Source: Mycolicibacterium holsaticum DSM 44478 = JCM 12374 (GTDB lineage: Bacteria > Actinomycetota > Actinomycetes > Mycobacteriales > Mycobacteriaceae). From it: a DNA stretch of 64,000 bases. A program made the translations under genes and the position numbers. The stretch is from NCBI RefSeq assembly GCF_019645835.1, contig NZ_CP080998.1, positions 434,001 through 498,000 on the forward strand, read 5' to 3'. Positions 11,942-22,670 of the stretch are shown here, piece by piece. How positions within the stretch are numbered: the stretch's first letter is position 1; each line of letters opens with the position of its first letter. Below the pieces are notes generated by a model, which worked only from the letters and a program-made list of their open reading frames with translations, did not search any database and had not been told where the DNA came from.

Positions 11942-13105
11942 ATGCGCCGAAAGGGACATTCGGGCGGGAAAGTGCGAGTAGTTTTCGCCATCTCGTCGAT
12001 CTCGGCGCTGGCTGCAGGGGCGCTGGCGGCTGGCGTGCTGGCCGCCCCGGGCGCCGTCGCCCAGCCGGCGCCCATCCCCGACCCGGTGCTGCCGCCGCTG
12101 GCTCCCGGACAGGTGATCCGCATCGGCCCGACGGCTGGAACCGGCACGCCCACAGGGGATTACGGTATCGGTGCGACCGACCTGTGCGAGTTCATGGAGT
12201 TCCCCAGCGGCATCCTGCAGGTGTGCGGTGATAGTTTCGCGGGCCAGGGCGTCGGCTACGGCGGCTGGTACTCGCCGATCGCGCTGCACGTCGACACCGC
12301 ATCGATCAACGACCAGGGCGGTGTGCGATACGACGGCGTGACCGGCATCGACAAGCCGCTGCTGGCCGATCCCACCCCGCCGGGCGCCTCACAGTTGCCT
12401 GCCGGGGTCGTGCAGATCAACCGCGAGAACTACATGCTGGTGACCACGGTGCGCGACCTGGATCCGCAGACGTCGCGGCTGGTGAAAGCCGAACCAGGGC
12501 GCGGCAATTGGCAGACGGTGCCGGGCTCGCAGCGACCGGCGGACTACCAACAGTGGCGACAGTCGCAGATCAGCGGATACTACGATCCGATCCCGCGGCC
12601 GGACTCGCCGCGCGGCTTCGTCTACATCGTCGCCAACAACTTCGACCGCACCGGACCCGTGGTGCTCTACCGCGTCGCCCCACAGGATTTCACCGACCGG
12701 GACAGCTGGCAGGGCTGGTCGTCGACGCTGGGCTGGGGACATCCGCCCACCCCGTTGTGGTCCGACCACGTCGGCGAGATGAGCATCCGTCAGATCGACG
12801 GCAAGACGGTGCTGTCGTATTTCAACGCCACCACCGGCAACATGGAGGTGCGCGTCGCCAACGACCCCGCGGCCCTTGGCGCCGCGCCGGTGACGACGGT
12901 CGTCGTGGCCACCGACTGGCCCACCCCCGTGGAAAACCTTGGGCCACCGGAGAACAACCGGCTCGCCCAGCCCTACGGCGGCTACATCTCGCCGGGTTCC
13001 ACGATCGACGAGGTGCGGGTGTTCGTCAGCCAGTGGAACACCGGACCGCGCGGCGGCGCGCCGTACCGGGTGATCCAGTTCGCGGTCAACCCGTACAAGC
13101 CGTGA
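11942..13105 (+). CDS. Secreted DUF4185 protein
   Basis: A 387-residue exported protein corresponding to Rv3707c. The N-terminus is a signal peptide (FAISSISALAAGALAAGVLA, ending near GAVAQPAP), followed by a Pro-rich linker and a DUF4185 domain, a beta-propeller-like fold found in some carbohydrate-active enzymes. Family landmarks include DYGIGATDLCEFMEF and QPYGGYISPGSTIDE near the end. Two cysteines (LCEF and QVCGD) are close enough to pair. A TTG at 11927 and a GTG at 11972 are alternative starts. It begins 18 bases after asd. The enzymatic role is unknown. Confidence 0.75.
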   Translation: MRRKGHSGGKVRVVFAISSISALAAGALAAGVLAAPGAVAQPAPIPDPVLPPLAPGQVIRIGPTAGTGTPTGDYGIGATDLCEFMEFPSGILQVCGDSFAGQGVGYGGWYSPIALHVDTASINDQGGVRYDGVTGIDKPLLADPTPPGASQLPAGVVQINRENYMLVTTVRDLDPQTSRLVKAEPGRGNWQTVPGSQRPADYQQWRQSQISGYYDPIPRPDSPRGFVYIVANNFDRTGPVVLYRVAPQDFTDRDSWQGWSSTLGWGHPPTPLWSDHVGEMSIRQIDGKTVLSYFNATTGNMEVRVANDPAALGAAPVTTVVVATDWPTPVENLGPPENNRLAQPYGGYISPGSTIDEVRVFVSQWNTGPRGGAPYRVIQFAVNPYKP

Positions 13106-13109
13106 GCGC

Positions 13110-13826
13110 TCACGTTCGGGTGCCGAGATAAACGGTGGCCGCCGACCGGCCCCGGGTAATCGGGTTGTCGAACCAGATCTGCTGGGCCGCAACGTCGGTG
13201 AAGACCGATTCGAGGACGGAGCCGAACTCGTCGTCGGGTGCGTCGTCGGACCACATCGCGAACACCCCGCCAGGGGACAGATGTGCCGACGCCGCCCGCA
13301 GGCCGCCGACGGTGTAGAAGGCGGAGTGCGGATCGTGCAGCACGTGACGCGGCGAGTGGTCGATGTCCAACAGGATCGCATCGTAGGTCCGGCCCGGACG
13401 TTCGGGATCGAATCCGGCCGCATCCGTTGCGGCGGCGAAGAAGTCCGCGCACACCAGCGTGACGCGCGGGTCGGCGGCGAGGCCGACCGTATCGGGTAGC
13501 AGGTCGCGCTGGTGCCAGTCGATGACCGCATCTGAGTACTCGACCACCGTGATCGATCGAACCCGGCTGTCCGCCAACGTTTCTCGGGCGGTGTATCCGA
13601 GCCCCAGCCCGCCGATGACCACGTCGAGACCGGTTCCGGGGGTCCGCGCCAGACCCAGCCGCGCCAACTCGCGTTCGGCGACGGTGAACAGGCTCGACAT
13701 CACGTGCTCGTCGTCGAGTTTGACCTCGTACACGTCGGCGCGCACGGTCAGATCGAAGCGACGTCGCAGGCTGATGACACCCATCGGCGTCTGCCGCCAC
13801 CCCAACTCCTCGAAGCGTGCGCTCAT
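13110..13826 (-). CDS. Spermidine-synthase-like methyltransferase-fold protein
   Basis: A 238-residue protein with the SAM-binding fold of the polyamine-synthase family. Visible are LDVVIGGLGLGYTARETL (glycine-rich loop, about residues 67-84), ITVVEYSDAVIDWH (acidic end of beta-2), and YDAILLDIDHSPRHVLH (equivalent of the catalytic-loop aspartate). It is shorter than true spermidine synthase and lacks the N-terminal domain, so polyamine synthesis is doubtful. It is convergent with the DUF4185 gene, with only 4 bases between stops. Confidence 0.75.
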   Translation of the reverse strand: MSARFEELGWRQTPMGVISLRRRFDLTVRADVYEVKLDDEHVMSSLFTVAERELARLGLARTPGTGLDVVIGGLGLGYTARETLADSRVRSITVVEYSDAVIDWHQRDLLPDTVGLAADPRVTLVCADFFAAATDAAGFDPERPGRTYDAILLDIDHSPRHVLHDPHSAFYTVGGLRAASAHLSPGGVFAMWSDDAPDDEFGSVLESVFTDVAAQQIWFDNPITRGRSAATVYLGTRT

Positions 13827-13873
13827 CGAGGCGACGTTAGCTGACCGGGACGGGCAGCGACACCCGCGTTCGG

Positions 13874-15094
13874 TCAGGCGACGCTGCTGACGTGTCGGGC
13901 GGACTCGCCGATGGTGGCGCCGCTATCGCCGATGATCGTGCGCATCAACGCCTTCTGTTCACGGTCACCGCGCTTGGCCGCACGGGCGATGCCGTCGCGA
14001 CGGACGACGGCGGTCACGCTGCGGGCCAGGTTCACCGGCAGTCGCAGCAGCGGATACCACGGCGGCACGTAACGCGGCAGACCCAACGCGGCCATGGTGC
14101 GCGGGCCGAGGAACCCGCTGGTCACCGAGAGATGCTGCGCGCGGGCGAAGCGACGCCGGAGCGCCGCCATCGTGTCGTAGTGCCAGATCAGCGGGTCGTC
14201 GATCATCGGCATCGCCAACTGTTTCGACGATTCGTCGGGCTCGGCCAGTGCGCCCAGCGTGTGGTACAGCACCCGGATGCTGTCGCGGAAGTCGCGCGGC
14301 AGCCACTCGTCTTCGACGCCCATCAGCCAGCCGACATAGCGAGTCAGGTGCGCGACGGCGGCATAGTCCTTGGGCCGCAACACAACTCCCATGCCGGCCA
14401 CGCCGACGGACGGGGCGACCAGCGCCCCGACGAGCGTCGCCGCCATGTCGGTCTGGTTGACCGGCACCCCCCACTCGTCGGCGCGCCAATCCGGCATCGC
14501 GCCCACATGCCTGCGTACCAGCGAATGGATGAACCGAACCCGCAGCGTCGACTGATAACCCGAGCCCAGCACCTCCAGACCGCCTTCGGCGATGACATCC
14601 ATCGCCCACTGCATGGTTTCGGCGAAGCGCTTGTTGGACCCCTTCTCCAGCGCGCCGGTGCGCAGCAGCGTCTTGTTGAAGCCGGAGAACTGGTAGCCGC
14701 CCAGCAGCGACACGTCGCGGGCGATGTACATCCCGTCGGCGCCACCGCGGCGCAAGGCGCGCTGACCGCGCTCCAGCATCGTGCGGTCGACCCACGGGGG
14801 CACCGTTTCGGCATCTCGGAAGAACTCGACCAGCGGTTCGGGTGCGTCGGACACCGCGTCGATGCCCTCGGCGAGCGCACGGTCGAAGAGCGGCCGCGTC
14901 TCTTTGAGGCCCACGCCGCACATCCACTCGACGAGACGGTCCATCGGCTCGTCGCCGACCGTCAGCCGCTCACCCAACCTGCGCCACTGCTCCTGGGTCG
15001 GCGCGCTGATGCCCATCGCGGTGGCCATCAGCCTGATCGCGGCCGGCACCGGTCGGGGACGGTCCGGATGACGCGTCGGGATCGGCCTGTTCAT
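13874..15094 (-). CDS. MpaB/DUF2236-family oxygenase-like protein
   Basis: A 406-residue helical protein of the DUF2236 group, which includes latex-clearing protein and the MpaB maturation oxygenase. Its signs are VDRTMLERGQRALRRGG, FSGFNKTLLRTGALEKG, and the histidine-containing RVRFIHSLVRRHVGAM followed by WGVPVNQTDMAATL, where family members place heme or metal ligands. The ATG at 15094 is the first good start. It is 47 bases upstream of the small methyltransferase-like gene on the same strand. The substrate is unknown. Confidence 0.8.
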   Translation of the reverse strand: MNRPIPTRHPDRPRPVPAAIRLMATAMGISAPTQEQWRRLGERLTVGDEPMDRLVEWMCGVGLKETRPLFDRALAEGIDAVSDAPEPLVEFFRDAETVPPWVDRTMLERGQRALRRGGADGMYIARDVSLLGGYQFSGFNKTLLRTGALEKGSNKRFAETMQWAMDVIAEGGLEVLGSGYQSTLRVRFIHSLVRRHVGAMPDWRADEWGVPVNQTDMAATLVGALVAPSVGVAGMGVVLRPKDYAAVAHLTRYVGWLMGVEDEWLPRDFRDSIRVLYHTLGALAEPDESSKQLAMPMIDDPLIWHYDTMAALRRRFARAQHLSVTSGFLGPRTMAALGLPRYVPPWYPLLRLPVNLARSVTAVVRRDGIARAAKRGDREQKALMRTIIGDSGATIGESARHVSSVA

Positions 15095-15243
15095 CGCCTC
15101 TGCAACCCCTTCGAGCGAATTCTGACAACGCTTATAGTCAAAAATCTAAGCGGCGGCCGCAGCGATGTCAAAAGTGGCCTTTCACAGCGGATTCATAGCC
15201 GTGACATGACCGGCACAGAACACCCGGGGAGATGATCGATGTC

Positions 15244-15603
15244 ATGACCGAACCAACATCTGAAATCCCGACCACCCCTGTTGCGCCGCCGCAACCCCCG
15301 GCGCATGAACCGCGGCGCAACCGGCTCACCTCGGCAGCCGCCGTCGTCGGCATCATCGCAGGCATCGTCTTCATCGTCGCGGTGATCTTCTTCTCCGGCT
15401 TCGTGCTCGGCGCGCACTCCGGCGGCGCCCACCGGGGCGGCCATCACGGCGACCGTGACGCGGCGATCTTCCATCGCGGACCGCCGCCGATGTCCCCGAT
15501 GGGTCCGCGAGGTCAGTTTCAACGCCCGCCGGGCGGTCCGATGGCGCCGCCGCAGGCGCCCGGATCACCTGAAGCGCCGACGACGGCTCCCGCGCGGCCC
15601 TGA
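15244..15603 (+). CDS. Proline-rich single-pass membrane protein
   Basis: A 119-residue protein with a Pro/Glu-rich N-terminus, one membrane helix (AAVVGIIAGIVFIVAVIFFSGFVLG), and a His/Gly/Pro-rich tail (GGAHRGGHHGDRD and PMGPRGQFQRPP). The His cluster could bind metal, but that is only a guess. The ATG at 15244 has GGGGAG 12 bases upstream; ATG 15232 is adjacent to that site and less likely. A strong hairpin follows 14 bases after the stop. Confidence 0.65.
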   Translation: MTEPTSEIPTTPVAPPQPPAHEPRRNRLTSAAAVVGIIAGIVFIVAVIFFSGFVLGAHSGGAHRGGHHGDRDAAIFHRGPPPMSPMGPRGQFQRPPGGPMAPPQAPGSPEAPTTAPARP

Positions 15604-15617
15604 CCCCGATGCCAGGC

Positions 15618-15647
15618 CCCGCGTTCTGGCTGGGCCCAGAACGCGGG
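15618..15647 (+). terminator. Intrinsic-type hairpin after the Pro-rich protein gene
   Basis: A perfect 12-bp inverted repeat, CCCGCGTTCTGG (15618-15629) with CCAGAACGCGGG (15636-15647), encloses a six-base loop. There is no clear T-run, as is common for mycobacterial terminators. It separates this gene from katA. Confidence 0.7.
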
Positions 15648-15746
15648 TCCGGCGCCGTCATCTGACGTTTGGAACCGGTCCCCATCGGGGGACTCCGCTT
15701 CGTAGGCGGCTCAGCCAGTTGCCGCCAGCCGAGGAGATGAGCCCAG

Positions 15747-17195
15747 ATGACCGAGAACTACACGACCAACGACGCGGGCAACCCTGTCCCCAGTCTCGAG
15801 CACTCGCTCACGGTCGGTCCCGACGGCCCGATCCTGCTCCAGGACCACTACCTGATCGAGCAGATGGCCAACTTCAACCGGGAACGCATACCCGAACGTC
15901 AGCCGCACGCCAAGGGTGGCGGTGCGTTCGGTCGTTTCGAGGTGACCCAGGACGTCAGCCAGTTCACGTCGGCGGCGATGTTCCAGCCGGGGGCCAAAAC
16001 CGAGATGATCGCGCGGTTCTCCACCGTCGCGGGCGAGCGCGGCAGCCCAGACACCTGGCGCGACCCGCGCGGCTTCGCGCTGAAGTTCTACACCGACGAC
16101 GGCATCTTCGACCTCGTCTGCAACAACACCCCGGTGTTCTTCATGCGGGACCCGATGAAGTTCCAGCACTTCATCCGCAGCCAGAAGCGCTTGCAGGCCA
16201 ACAATCTGCGCGACCACAACATGCAGTGGGACTTCTGGACCCTCTCACCTGAAAGTGCCCATCAGGTCACCTGGTTGATGGGGGACCGCGGTATCCCGAA
16301 GACCTGGCGGCACATGAACGGCTACTCCAGCCACACCTACAGCTGGCTCAACGCGGCCGGCGAGTTGTTCTGGGTGAAGTACCACTTCAAGACCGACCAG
16401 GGCATCGATTTCCTCACCCAGGAGGATGCCGACCGCCTCGCCGGGGAGGACAGCGACTACCACCAGCGCGACCTCTACTCCTCGATCGAAGACGGCAACT
16501 TCCCCAGCTGGACGCTGCATGTGCAGGTCATGCCGTTCGAGGAGGCCAAGACCTACCGGTTCAACCCGTTCGACCTGACGAAGGTCTGGCCGCACGGCGA
16601 CTACCCGCTGCACGAGGTCGGCAAGATGACGCTGAACCGCAACGTCACCGACTACCACACCGAGATGGAGCAGGTGGCGTTCGAGCCGAACAACCTCGTG
16701 CCCGGAACCGGGCTGAGCCCCGACAAGATGCTGATCGCCCGCGGGTTCTCCTACGCCGACGCGCACCGCGCCCGGCTCGGGGTCAACTACAAGCAGATAC
16801 CGGTCAACGAACCCAGGAACGAGGTGCGCGCGTACACCAAGGACGGCGCGATGCGCATCCACAACGTCACCGACCCGGTGTACGCGCCGAACTCGATGGG
16901 CGGTCCGGCGGCCGATGCCAAACGCGCCGCCGAGGTGCACTGGATGTCCGACGGCGACATGGTGCGCACGGCTTACACCCTGCGACCAGACGATGACGAC
17001 TGGGGTCAGGCCGGGACACTGGTGCGCGAGGTGCTCGACGACGACGCTCGGGAACGCTTGGCGCACAACATCATCGGCCATGTCTCGGACGGTGTTCGGG
17101 AACCCGTGCTGTCGCGGGTCTTCGAGTACTGGACGCGGGTGGACCCGGATCTGGGGAAGCGGGTCGAAGAGGGGGTGCGCGCCAAGGGCGGGTGA
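15747..17195 (+). CDS. katA: Monofunctional heme catalase
   Basis: A 482-residue small-subunit (clade 3 type) catalase that dismutates hydrogen peroxide. The distal His is in [18 protein letters not shown] (about residue 54), the distal Asn in [14 protein letters not shown], and the heme-ligand Tyr in [15 protein letters not shown]. The usual VVHAKG context is QPHAKG here and LVGNNT is LVCNNT, so the active-site surroundings differ slightly, but every catalytic residue is present. The ATG at 15747 has GAGGAG upstream. An Ohr peroxidase gene follows 50 bases downstream. Confidence 0.9.
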   Translation: MTENYTTNDAGNPVPSLEHSLTVGPDGPILLQDHYLIEQMANFNRERIPERQPHAKGGGAFGRFEVTQDVSQFTSAAMFQPGAKTEMIARFSTVAGERGSPDTWRDPRGFALKFYTDDGIFDLVCNNTPVFFMRDPMKFQHFIRSQKRLQANNLRDHNMQWDFWTLSPESAHQVTWLMGDRGIPKTWRHMNGYSSHTYSWLNAAGELFWVKYHFKTDQGIDFLTQEDADRLAGEDSDYHQRDLYSSIEDGNFPSWTLHVQVMPFEEAKTYRFNPFDLTKVWPHGDYPLHEVGKMTLNRNVTDYHTEMEQVAFEPNNLVPGTGLSPDKMLIARGFSYADAHRARLGVNYKQIPVNEPRNEVRAYTKDGAMRIHNVTDPVYAPNSMGGPAADAKRAAEVHWMSDGDMVRTAYTLRPDDDDWGQAGTLVREVLDDDARERLAHNIIGHVSDGVREPVLSRVFEYWTRVDPDLGKRVEEGVRAKGG

Positions 17196-17245
17196 TCGCG
17201 GACGGCGGTCTTGCCGTTCCCGGCTTGGCTGGCATGATCAGAGCC

Positions 17246-17674
17246 ATGAGCATCGAAGTCGTATTCACCCAGGAATCCACGGCGACCGGCGGCGGCCGCG
17301 AAGGCCACGTGAAGTCGTCGACCGGCAAGATCGACCTGAACACCAACCACCCGAAGGAAATGGGCGGCAGCGGCGAAGGTACCAACCCCGAGGAGTTGTT
17401 CTCGGCCGGTTACGCCGCCTGCTTCCTCGGCGCGCTGCGGTTGGTGGCCAAGAACAACGACATCAAGCTCGACGATGCGACCGCCATCACCGCGCAGGTC
17501 AGTTTCGGCAAGGACCCCGAGGGCGGCTTCGGCATCAACGCCCACCTGATCGGTTATCTGCCCGGCCTCGAGCAGAGCGCCGCCGACGACCTGATGAACA
17601 ACGCACATCAGGTGTGCCCGTACTCCAAGGCCACCCGCGGCAACATCGACGTCAAGCTGTCGGCGAAGGTCTGA
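17246..17674 (+). CDS. ohr: Organic hydroperoxide resistance protein (Ohr/OsmC fold)
   Basis: A 142-residue peroxidase that reduces organic hydroperoxides with a reactive cysteine pair. The nucleophilic Cys59 is in GYAACFLGAL and the resolving Cys124 in HQVCPYSKAT. The NPEELFSAGYAA segment is typical of Ohr rather than general OsmC. The ATG at 17246 is preceded by a short gap after katA. Its last base overlaps the next ATG. Both neighbours in this cluster deal with peroxide. Confidence 0.88.
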   Translation: MSIEVVFTQESTATGGGREGHVKSSTGKIDLNTNHPKEMGGSGEGTNPEELFSAGYAACFLGALRLVAKNNDIKLDDATAITAQVSFGKDPEGGFGINAHLIGYLPGLEQSAADDLMNNAHQVCPYSKATRGNIDVKLSAKV

Positions 17675-18312
17675 TGCGGATCGCCGCCGCCGTCGGCGTC
17701 GCCCTCGTGGGTCTGACGTTGGCGGCGCCGGCCGGTGCGCGTCCGTCCGACCCGGGCGTCGTCAATTACGCGGTGCTACCCAAGGGGTCGGTCGGCAACA
17801 TCGTCGGCACCACGATGCGGTTCGAGTGGACCTTCGCCGATCCGTTCCAGTCCTTCTACGTCGACAACCCGGCCTGCAACAACTGGGCCGACATCGGGCT
17901 GCCCGACGTCTACGCCGACCCCGATCTGGCGTCGTTCAACGGCGCGGTGGCCCAGACCGCGCCCGACGATCAGACCCACTTCGTCAAACAGGCGGTGGGG
18001 GTGTACGCCGACACCGACGCCGCCGAGCGTGCCTTCCGCCGGGTCGTCGACCGCACCGCCGGCTGCAACGGCCAGACCACCGCGATGCACCTCGACAACC
18101 GCACCACGCAGGTGTGGACGTTCACCGGTGGGGCCACCACCGCGACCGACGCGGACTGGGTCAAACAGGAAGCCGGCACCGACCGACGCTGCTTTGTCAC
18201 CACCCGCAAGCGGGAAAATGTTTTGCTACAGGCGAAAGTGTGCCAAGCCGGCAACGGCGGTCCCGCGGTGAATGTGCTGGCCGGGGCGATGCAGAACACG
18301 CTCGGCCAATAA
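17674..18312 (+). CDS. Secreted PknH-like sensor-domain protein
   Basis: A 212-residue exported protein matching Rv3705c. The ATG at 17674 overlaps the ohr stop (TGATG). Residues 1-22 are a signal peptide (ending PAGARPSD). The mature part resembles the extracellular domain of mycobacterial kinase PknH, a mixed fold held by two disulfides; four cysteines are visible (PACNNW, AGCNGQ, RRCFVT, AKVCQA). No lipobox is present, so it is probably soluble. The ligand is unknown. Confidence 0.75.
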   Translation: MRIAAAVGVALVGLTLAAPAGARPSDPGVVNYAVLPKGSVGNIVGTTMRFEWTFADPFQSFYVDNPACNNWADIGLPDVYADPDLASFNGAVAQTAPDDQTHFVKQAVGVYADTDAAERAFRRVVDRTAGCNGQTTAMHLDNRTTQVWTFTGGATTATDADWVKQEAGTDRRCFVTTRKRENVLLQAKVCQAGNGGPAVNVLAGAMQNTLGQ

Positions 18313-18425
18313 TGCCGCGCCCGGGTTAACCGCTGGTTCCCAAAAAAGGGCTCGGGAATTGTCAGTGCACTCCCCCAAGATGGTGTGAAGGCCGCGATCG
18401 CGCCGGACCCGGAAGGGGATGGGAA

Positions 18426-19703
18426 ATGACCTTGACCATCACGTCCGCGAGAGGAGACGCGCGCACGCAGTCGCCGGAGCTGACCAGCGCAAAACGCGCT
18501 GCGGTGCACGTTGGGGCCAGCTGCCTGCGCGACGGTGAGATCGGCCGGGTCGGCCTGGAGGTCGAGGCGCACTGCTTTGATCTGACCGATCCGATGCGAC
18601 GGCCGGGCTGGGCCGAGCTGAGCGCCGTCATCGCCGGTCTTCCACCGCTGCCGGGCGGCAGCGCGGTGACCGTGGAACCCGGCGGCGCCGTCGAATTGTC
18701 CGGTCCGCCGGCCGACGGGCCGCTGCCTGCCATCGCCGCGATGACGGCCGACCGCGCCGTGCTGCGCGACGCGTTCGCCCGCGCGGGGCTCGGGCTGGTC
18801 CTGCTCGGCGCCGACCCGCTGCGACCTGCCGAACGGGTCAACCCCGGGCCGCGCTACGCCGCCATGGAAACGTTCTTTCACGCCGATCACACGGGTGCGG
18901 CCGGCGCGGCCATGATGACGTCGACGGCGTCGGTGCAGATCAACCTCGACGCCGGGCCGCAGGGCGGCTGGGCGGAGCGGGTGCGCCTCGCGCATGCGCT
19001 CGGCCCGACGATGGTCGCCGTCGCCGCCAACTCACCGCTGCTCGGCGGCAAGTTCTGCGGCTGGCGTTCGGCGCGCCAACGCGTGTGGAGCCAGCTGGAC
19101 TCCGCGCGCTGCGGCCCGGTGCTGGGCGCACGCGGTGACGACCCGGCCAGCGACTGGGCGCGGTATGCGCTCAAGGCGCCGGTGATGCTGCTGACCACGC
19201 CGCAGGTCGTCCCGGTGACCCAGTGGGTGCCGTTCGCCGAGTGGGCCGACGGACGGGTGATGCTCGGCGACCGCCGACCCACCGAGGCCGACCTCGACTA
19301 CCACCTGACCACGCTGTTCCCTCCGGTACGGCCCCGCGGATGGCTGGAGATCCGCTATTTGGACAGCGTGCCCGACGCGGTGTGGCCTGCCGTGGTGTTC
19401 ACGCTCGTCACGCTGCTCGACGATCCCGCGGCCGCCGACGTCGCCGCGGAGGTCACCGAACCGGTCGCCACCGCGTGGGATCGCGCGGCGCACCTCGGCC
19501 TCGGTGATCTACGCCTGCAGCGGGCCGCCGTGCGGTGCGTACAGGCCGCCGCCGAACGCGCGCCCGCCGAACTCGAGGAATCGATGCAGCGGTTGATGCG
19601 TTCGGTCGAACAGGGCAGGGCTCCGGCGGACGACTTCGCCGACCGGGTCGTCGCACACGGGATCGCACCCGTGGTCACGCAACTGGCGCAAGGAGGGACG
19701 TGA
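18426..19703 (+). CDS. egtA: Ergothioneine synthesis: gamma-glutamylcysteine synthetase EgtA
   Basis: EgtA joins glutamate and cysteine to give gamma-glutamylcysteine, the sulfur donor for ergothioneine. The 425-residue protein has the GCS2 signature [13 protein letters not shown] near residue 40, and a central segment around [11 protein letters not shown]. The ATG at 18426 follows a GGGATGGGAA site. It is the first gene of a five-gene operon in which every gene overlaps the next by 1-4 bases. Confidence 0.92.
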   Translation: MTLTITSARGDARTQSPELTSAKRAAVHVGASCLRDGEIGRVGLEVEAHCFDLTDPMRRPGWAELSAVIAGLPPLPGGSAVTVEPGGAVELSGPPADGPLPAIAAMTADRAVLRDAFARAGLGLVLLGADPLRPAERVNPGPRYAAMETFFHADHTGAAGAAMMTSTASVQINLDAGPQGGWAERVRLAHALGPTMVAVAANSPLLGGKFCGWRSARQRVWSQLDSARCGPVLGARGDDPASDWARYALKAPVMLLTTPQVVPVTQWVPFAEWADGRVMLGDRRPTEADLDYHLTTLFPPVRPRGWLEIRYLDSVPDAVWPAVVFTLVTLLDDPAAADVAAEVTEPVATAWDRAAHLGLGDLRLQRAAVRCVQAAAERAPAELEESMQRLMRSVEQGRAPADDFADRVVAHGIAPVVTQLAQGGT

Positions 19704-21001
19704 CGGTACGCGAGGATCTCGCGCGTGAACTGACCGCCGCCAGGGACCGCACGCTGCGGCTGGTCGATTTCGACGACGCCGAACTCGGCCGCCAGTACCA
19801 CCCGTTGATGAGCCCGCTGGTGTGGGACCTCGCGCACATCGGCCAGCAGGAAGAGCTGTGGCTGTTGCGCGACGGCAACCCCGACCGGCCGGGCATGCTG
19901 GCCCCCGACGTGGAACGTCTCTACGACGCGTTCGTGCACTCCCGCGCCAGCCGCGCCGAGCTTCCGCTGTTGCCGCCGACCGACGCCCGCTCCTACTGCA
20001 GCACGGTGCGCAACAAGGCGCTCGATGTGCTCGACGCCCTGCCCGAAGACGGTTCGGCGTTCAACTTCGGCCTGGTGATCAGCCACGAGAACCAGCACGA
20101 CGAGACCATGCTGCAGGCGTTGAACCTGCGGGTCGGACCGCCCCTTCTCGACGGCGGCGCAGCGCTGCCCGCCGGTCGCCCCGGCGTTGCGGGCACCTCG
20201 GTGCTGGTGCCCGGCGGCGAGTTCGTGCTCGGCGTCGACGCGGCAACCGAACCGCACTCGCTGGACAACGAGCGCCCCGCACACGTCGTCGACATCCCGT
20301 CGTTTCGCATCGGCCGAGTCCCGGTCACCAACGGAGAGTGGCGTCAGTTCGTCGACGGCGGCGGCTATCACCAACCGCGGTGGTGGTCGCAGGCCGGCTG
20401 GTCGCACCGCCTAGCGGCCGGGCTGACCGCGCCGCAGTTCTGGAACCCCGACGGCACCCGCATCCGGTTCGGCCACGTCGAGGACATCCCCGCCGAGGAA
20501 CCCGTCCAGCACGTCACGTACTTCGAAGCCGAGGCGTACGCGGCGTGGGCAGGCGCCCGGCTACCCACCGAACTGGAGTGGGAGAAAGCCTGCGCGTGGG
20601 ATCCCGGGGCAGGCGCGCGCCGGCGCTACCCGTGGGGCGCATCGGAACCGACGGCGCACCTGGTCAACCTCGGCGGCGACGCGCTGCGGCCCGCCCCGGT
20701 CGGGGCGTACCCCGCGGGGGCGTCGGCCTACGGCGCCGAACAACTACTCGGTGACGTGTGGGAGTGGACCGCCTCGCCGCTGCGGCCGTGGCCGGGCTTC
20801 ACGCCGATGATCTACCAGCGCTACTCGCAGCCGTTCTTCGAAGGTGTCGGGGCCGGCGACTACAAGGTGCTGCGCGGCGGGTCGTGGGCGGTGGCGGCCA
20901 ACATCTTGCGGCCCAGCTTCCGCAACTGGGATCACCCGATCCGGCGCCAGATCTTCTCGGGTGTGCGCCTGGCCTGGTCCGTTGAGGAGGGTCAAGCCTG
21001 A
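19700..21001 (+). CDS. egtB: Ergothioneine synthesis: sulfoxide synthase EgtB
   Basis: EgtB is a non-heme iron enzyme that couples gamma-glutamylcysteine to hercynine with oxygen. The 433-residue protein has an N-terminal DinB domain and a C-terminal formylglycine-generating-enzyme-like domain. The iron ligands are visible as His46 ([11 protein letters not shown]) and His129 and His133 ([10 protein letters not shown]). The end of the protein, FSGVRLAW, is typical of the second domain. The GTG at 19700 follows GGAGGG and overlaps the egtA stop. Confidence 0.93.
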   Translation: MTVREDLARELTAARDRTLRLVDFDDAELGRQYHPLMSPLVWDLAHIGQQEELWLLRDGNPDRPGMLAPDVERLYDAFVHSRASRAELPLLPPTDARSYCSTVRNKALDVLDALPEDGSAFNFGLVISHENQHDETMLQALNLRVGPPLLDGGAALPAGRPGVAGTSVLVPGGEFVLGVDAATEPHSLDNERPAHVVDIPSFRIGRVPVTNGEWRQFVDGGGYHQPRWWSQAGWSHRLAAGLTAPQFWNPDGTRIRFGHVEDIPAEEPVQHVTYFEAEAYAAWAGARLPTELEWEKACAWDPGAGARRRYPWGASEPTAHLVNLGGDALRPAPVGAYPAGASAYGAEQLLGDVWEWTASPLRPWPGFTPMIYQRYSQPFFEGVGAGDYKVLRGGSWAVAANILRPSFRNWDHPIRRQIFSGVRLAWSVEEGQA

Positions 21002-21708
21002 TGTGCAGGCACCTCGGCTGGCTCGGTGACCCGGTATCGGTGGCCTCGCTGGTGCTGGAGCCCGCCAACGGCCTTGTGGTGCAGTCGTATGCGCCGCGGC
21101 GCCAGAAGCACGGCCTGATGAACGCCGACGGGTGGGGTGTCGGGTTCTTCTCCTCCGATGTGCCCGACGGCACGCCCCGCCGGTGGCGCAGCGCCACGCC
21201 GCTGTGGGGTGACGCGTCGTTCGCGTCGGTGGCGCCCGCGCTGCGCGGCGGCTGCATCGTCGCGGCCGTGCGGTCGGCCAGCGTCGGCATGCCGATCGAG
21301 GCGAGCGCGTCCGCGCCGTTCACCGACGGGCGATGGCTGCTGTCGCACAACGGGCTGGTCGACCGGGCCGTGCTGCCGTTGTCGACGCGCGCCGAGTCCA
21401 CCAACGACAGCGCGTTGCTCGCCGCGCTGATCTTCGAACGCGGCCTGGACCGCCTCGCCGACACCGTCGCCGGGGTCGCCTCGGCAGACCCCAACGCACG
21501 GCTGAACATCCTGGCCGGCAACGGTTCTCAGCTGATCGCCACCACATGGGGCGACACGCTGTCGGTGTTGCGCCGCGACGACGGCACCGTGCTGGCCAGC
21601 GAACCCTACGACGACGACCCGCGCTGGCGCGAGCTGCCCGATCGTCACCTGGTATCCGTCGTCGGCAGCGCTGACGTCGAGCTGATCCCGCTGAAAGGAT
21701 CGTCATGA
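21001..21708 (+). CDS. egtC: Ergothioneine synthesis: gamma-glutamyl amidohydrolase EgtC
   Basis: EgtC removes the glutamyl group from the EgtB sulfoxide product. It is a class II glutamine-amidotransferase fold with an N-terminal nucleophile at Cys2 (MCRHLGWLG), exposed after Met removal. Also visible are [14 protein letters not shown] and [10 protein letters not shown], which form the family's substrate pocket. Length is 235 residues. Its ATG overlaps the egtB stop (TGATG). Confidence 0.93.
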   Translation: MCRHLGWLGDPVSVASLVLEPANGLVVQSYAPRRQKHGLMNADGWGVGFFSSDVPDGTPRRWRSATPLWGDASFASVAPALRGGCIVAAVRSASVGMPIEASASAPFTDGRWLLSHNGLVDRAVLPLSTRAESTNDSALLAALIFERGLDRLADTVAGVASADPNARLNILAGNGSQLIATTWGDTLSVLRRDDGTVLASEPYDDDPRWRELPDRHLVSVVGSADVELIPLKGSS

Positions 21709-22670
21709 CCGTCTCGCTGTCGAACCACCTGCCGGCCAACTCGGCCGCGCGGGCGCTGCGCCGCGACGTCCTCGACGGCCTGGCGCAGACACCGAAAGCT
21801 TTGCCGCCCAAGTGGTTCTACGACTCGGTCGGCAGCGACCTGTTCGACCAGATCACCCGGCTACCCGAGTACTACCCGACCCGCACCGAAGCGCAGATCC
21901 TGCGGACCCGGTCCGCCGAAATCGCCGAGGCCTCCGATGCCGACACCCTGGTGGAGCTGGGCAGCGGAACCTCCGAGAAGACCCGCATGCTGCTGGACGC
22001 GTTGCGCGACAACGGCACCCTGCGACGGTTCATCCCGTTCGACGTGGACGCCGGGGTGCTCAGCGCCGCGGGGACAGCGATCCAGCACGAATACCCGGGT
22101 GTCGAGGTCGACGCGGTGTGCGGCGACTTCGAGGAGCACCTCGGCGAGATCCCCCGGGTCGGTCGGCGCCTGGTGGCCTTCCTCGGCTCGACGATCGGCA
22201 ACCTGACACCGCAACCGCGCGCCCAGTTCCTGGCCGCGCTCGCGCAGACGATGCGACCCGGCGACACCCTGCTGCTGGGCACCGATCTGGTGAAGGACCC
22301 CGAGCGCCTGGTCCGCGCCTACGATGACAGCGTCGGGGTGACGGCACGGTTCAACCGCAACGTGCTGGCGGTCGTCAACCGCGAACTGGACGCCGACTTC
22401 GACCTGGAGGCGTTCGACCACGTCGCGCGGTGGAACTGCGCCGAGCAGCGCATCGAGATGTGGCTAAGGGCCCGCGGTCCGCAGCGGGTGCATGTGCGCG
22501 ACCTGGATCTGGCGGTCGACTTCGCCGACGGTGAAGAGATGCTCACCGAGGTCTCGTGCAAGTTCCGCCCGGACGGGGTCACCGCGGAACTGGCCGCCGC
22601 GGGCCTGCGGCGCACCCATTGGTGGACCGATCCCGCAGGTGACTTCGGCCTGTCGCTCTCGGCGAAATGA
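21705..22670 (+). CDS. egtD: Ergothioneine synthesis: histidine N-alpha-methyltransferase EgtD
   Basis: EgtD trimethylates L-histidine to hercynine with SAM. The 321-residue protein has the Methyltransf_33 layout: [29 protein letters not shown] entry (substrate-binding region, residues 28-52), [17 protein letters not shown] (SAM loop, about 82-98), and [13 protein letters not shown]. It overlaps egtC by four bases (ATGA). Confidence 0.93.
   Translation: MTVSLSNHLPANSAARALRRDVLDGLAQTPKALPPKWFYDSVGSDLFDQITRLPEYYPTRTEAQILRTRSAEIAEASDADTLVELGSGTSEKTRMLLDALRDNGTLRRFIPFDVDAGVLSAAGTAIQHEYPGVEVDAVCGDFEEHLGEIPRVGRRLVAFLGSTIGNLTPQPRAQFLAALAQTMRPGDTLLLGTDLVKDPERLVRAYDDSVGVTARFNRNVLAVVNRELDADFDLEAFDHVARWNCAEQRIEMWLRARGPQRVHVRDLDLAVDFADGEEMLTEVSCKFRPDGVTAELAAAGLRRTHWWTDPAGDFGLSLSAK

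Noticed and set aside
13892..15235. Long + strand frame opposite the MpaB-like gene
   Set aside because: The reverse strand holds a coherent DUF2236 protein; the opposite reading is His/Arg-rich shadow.
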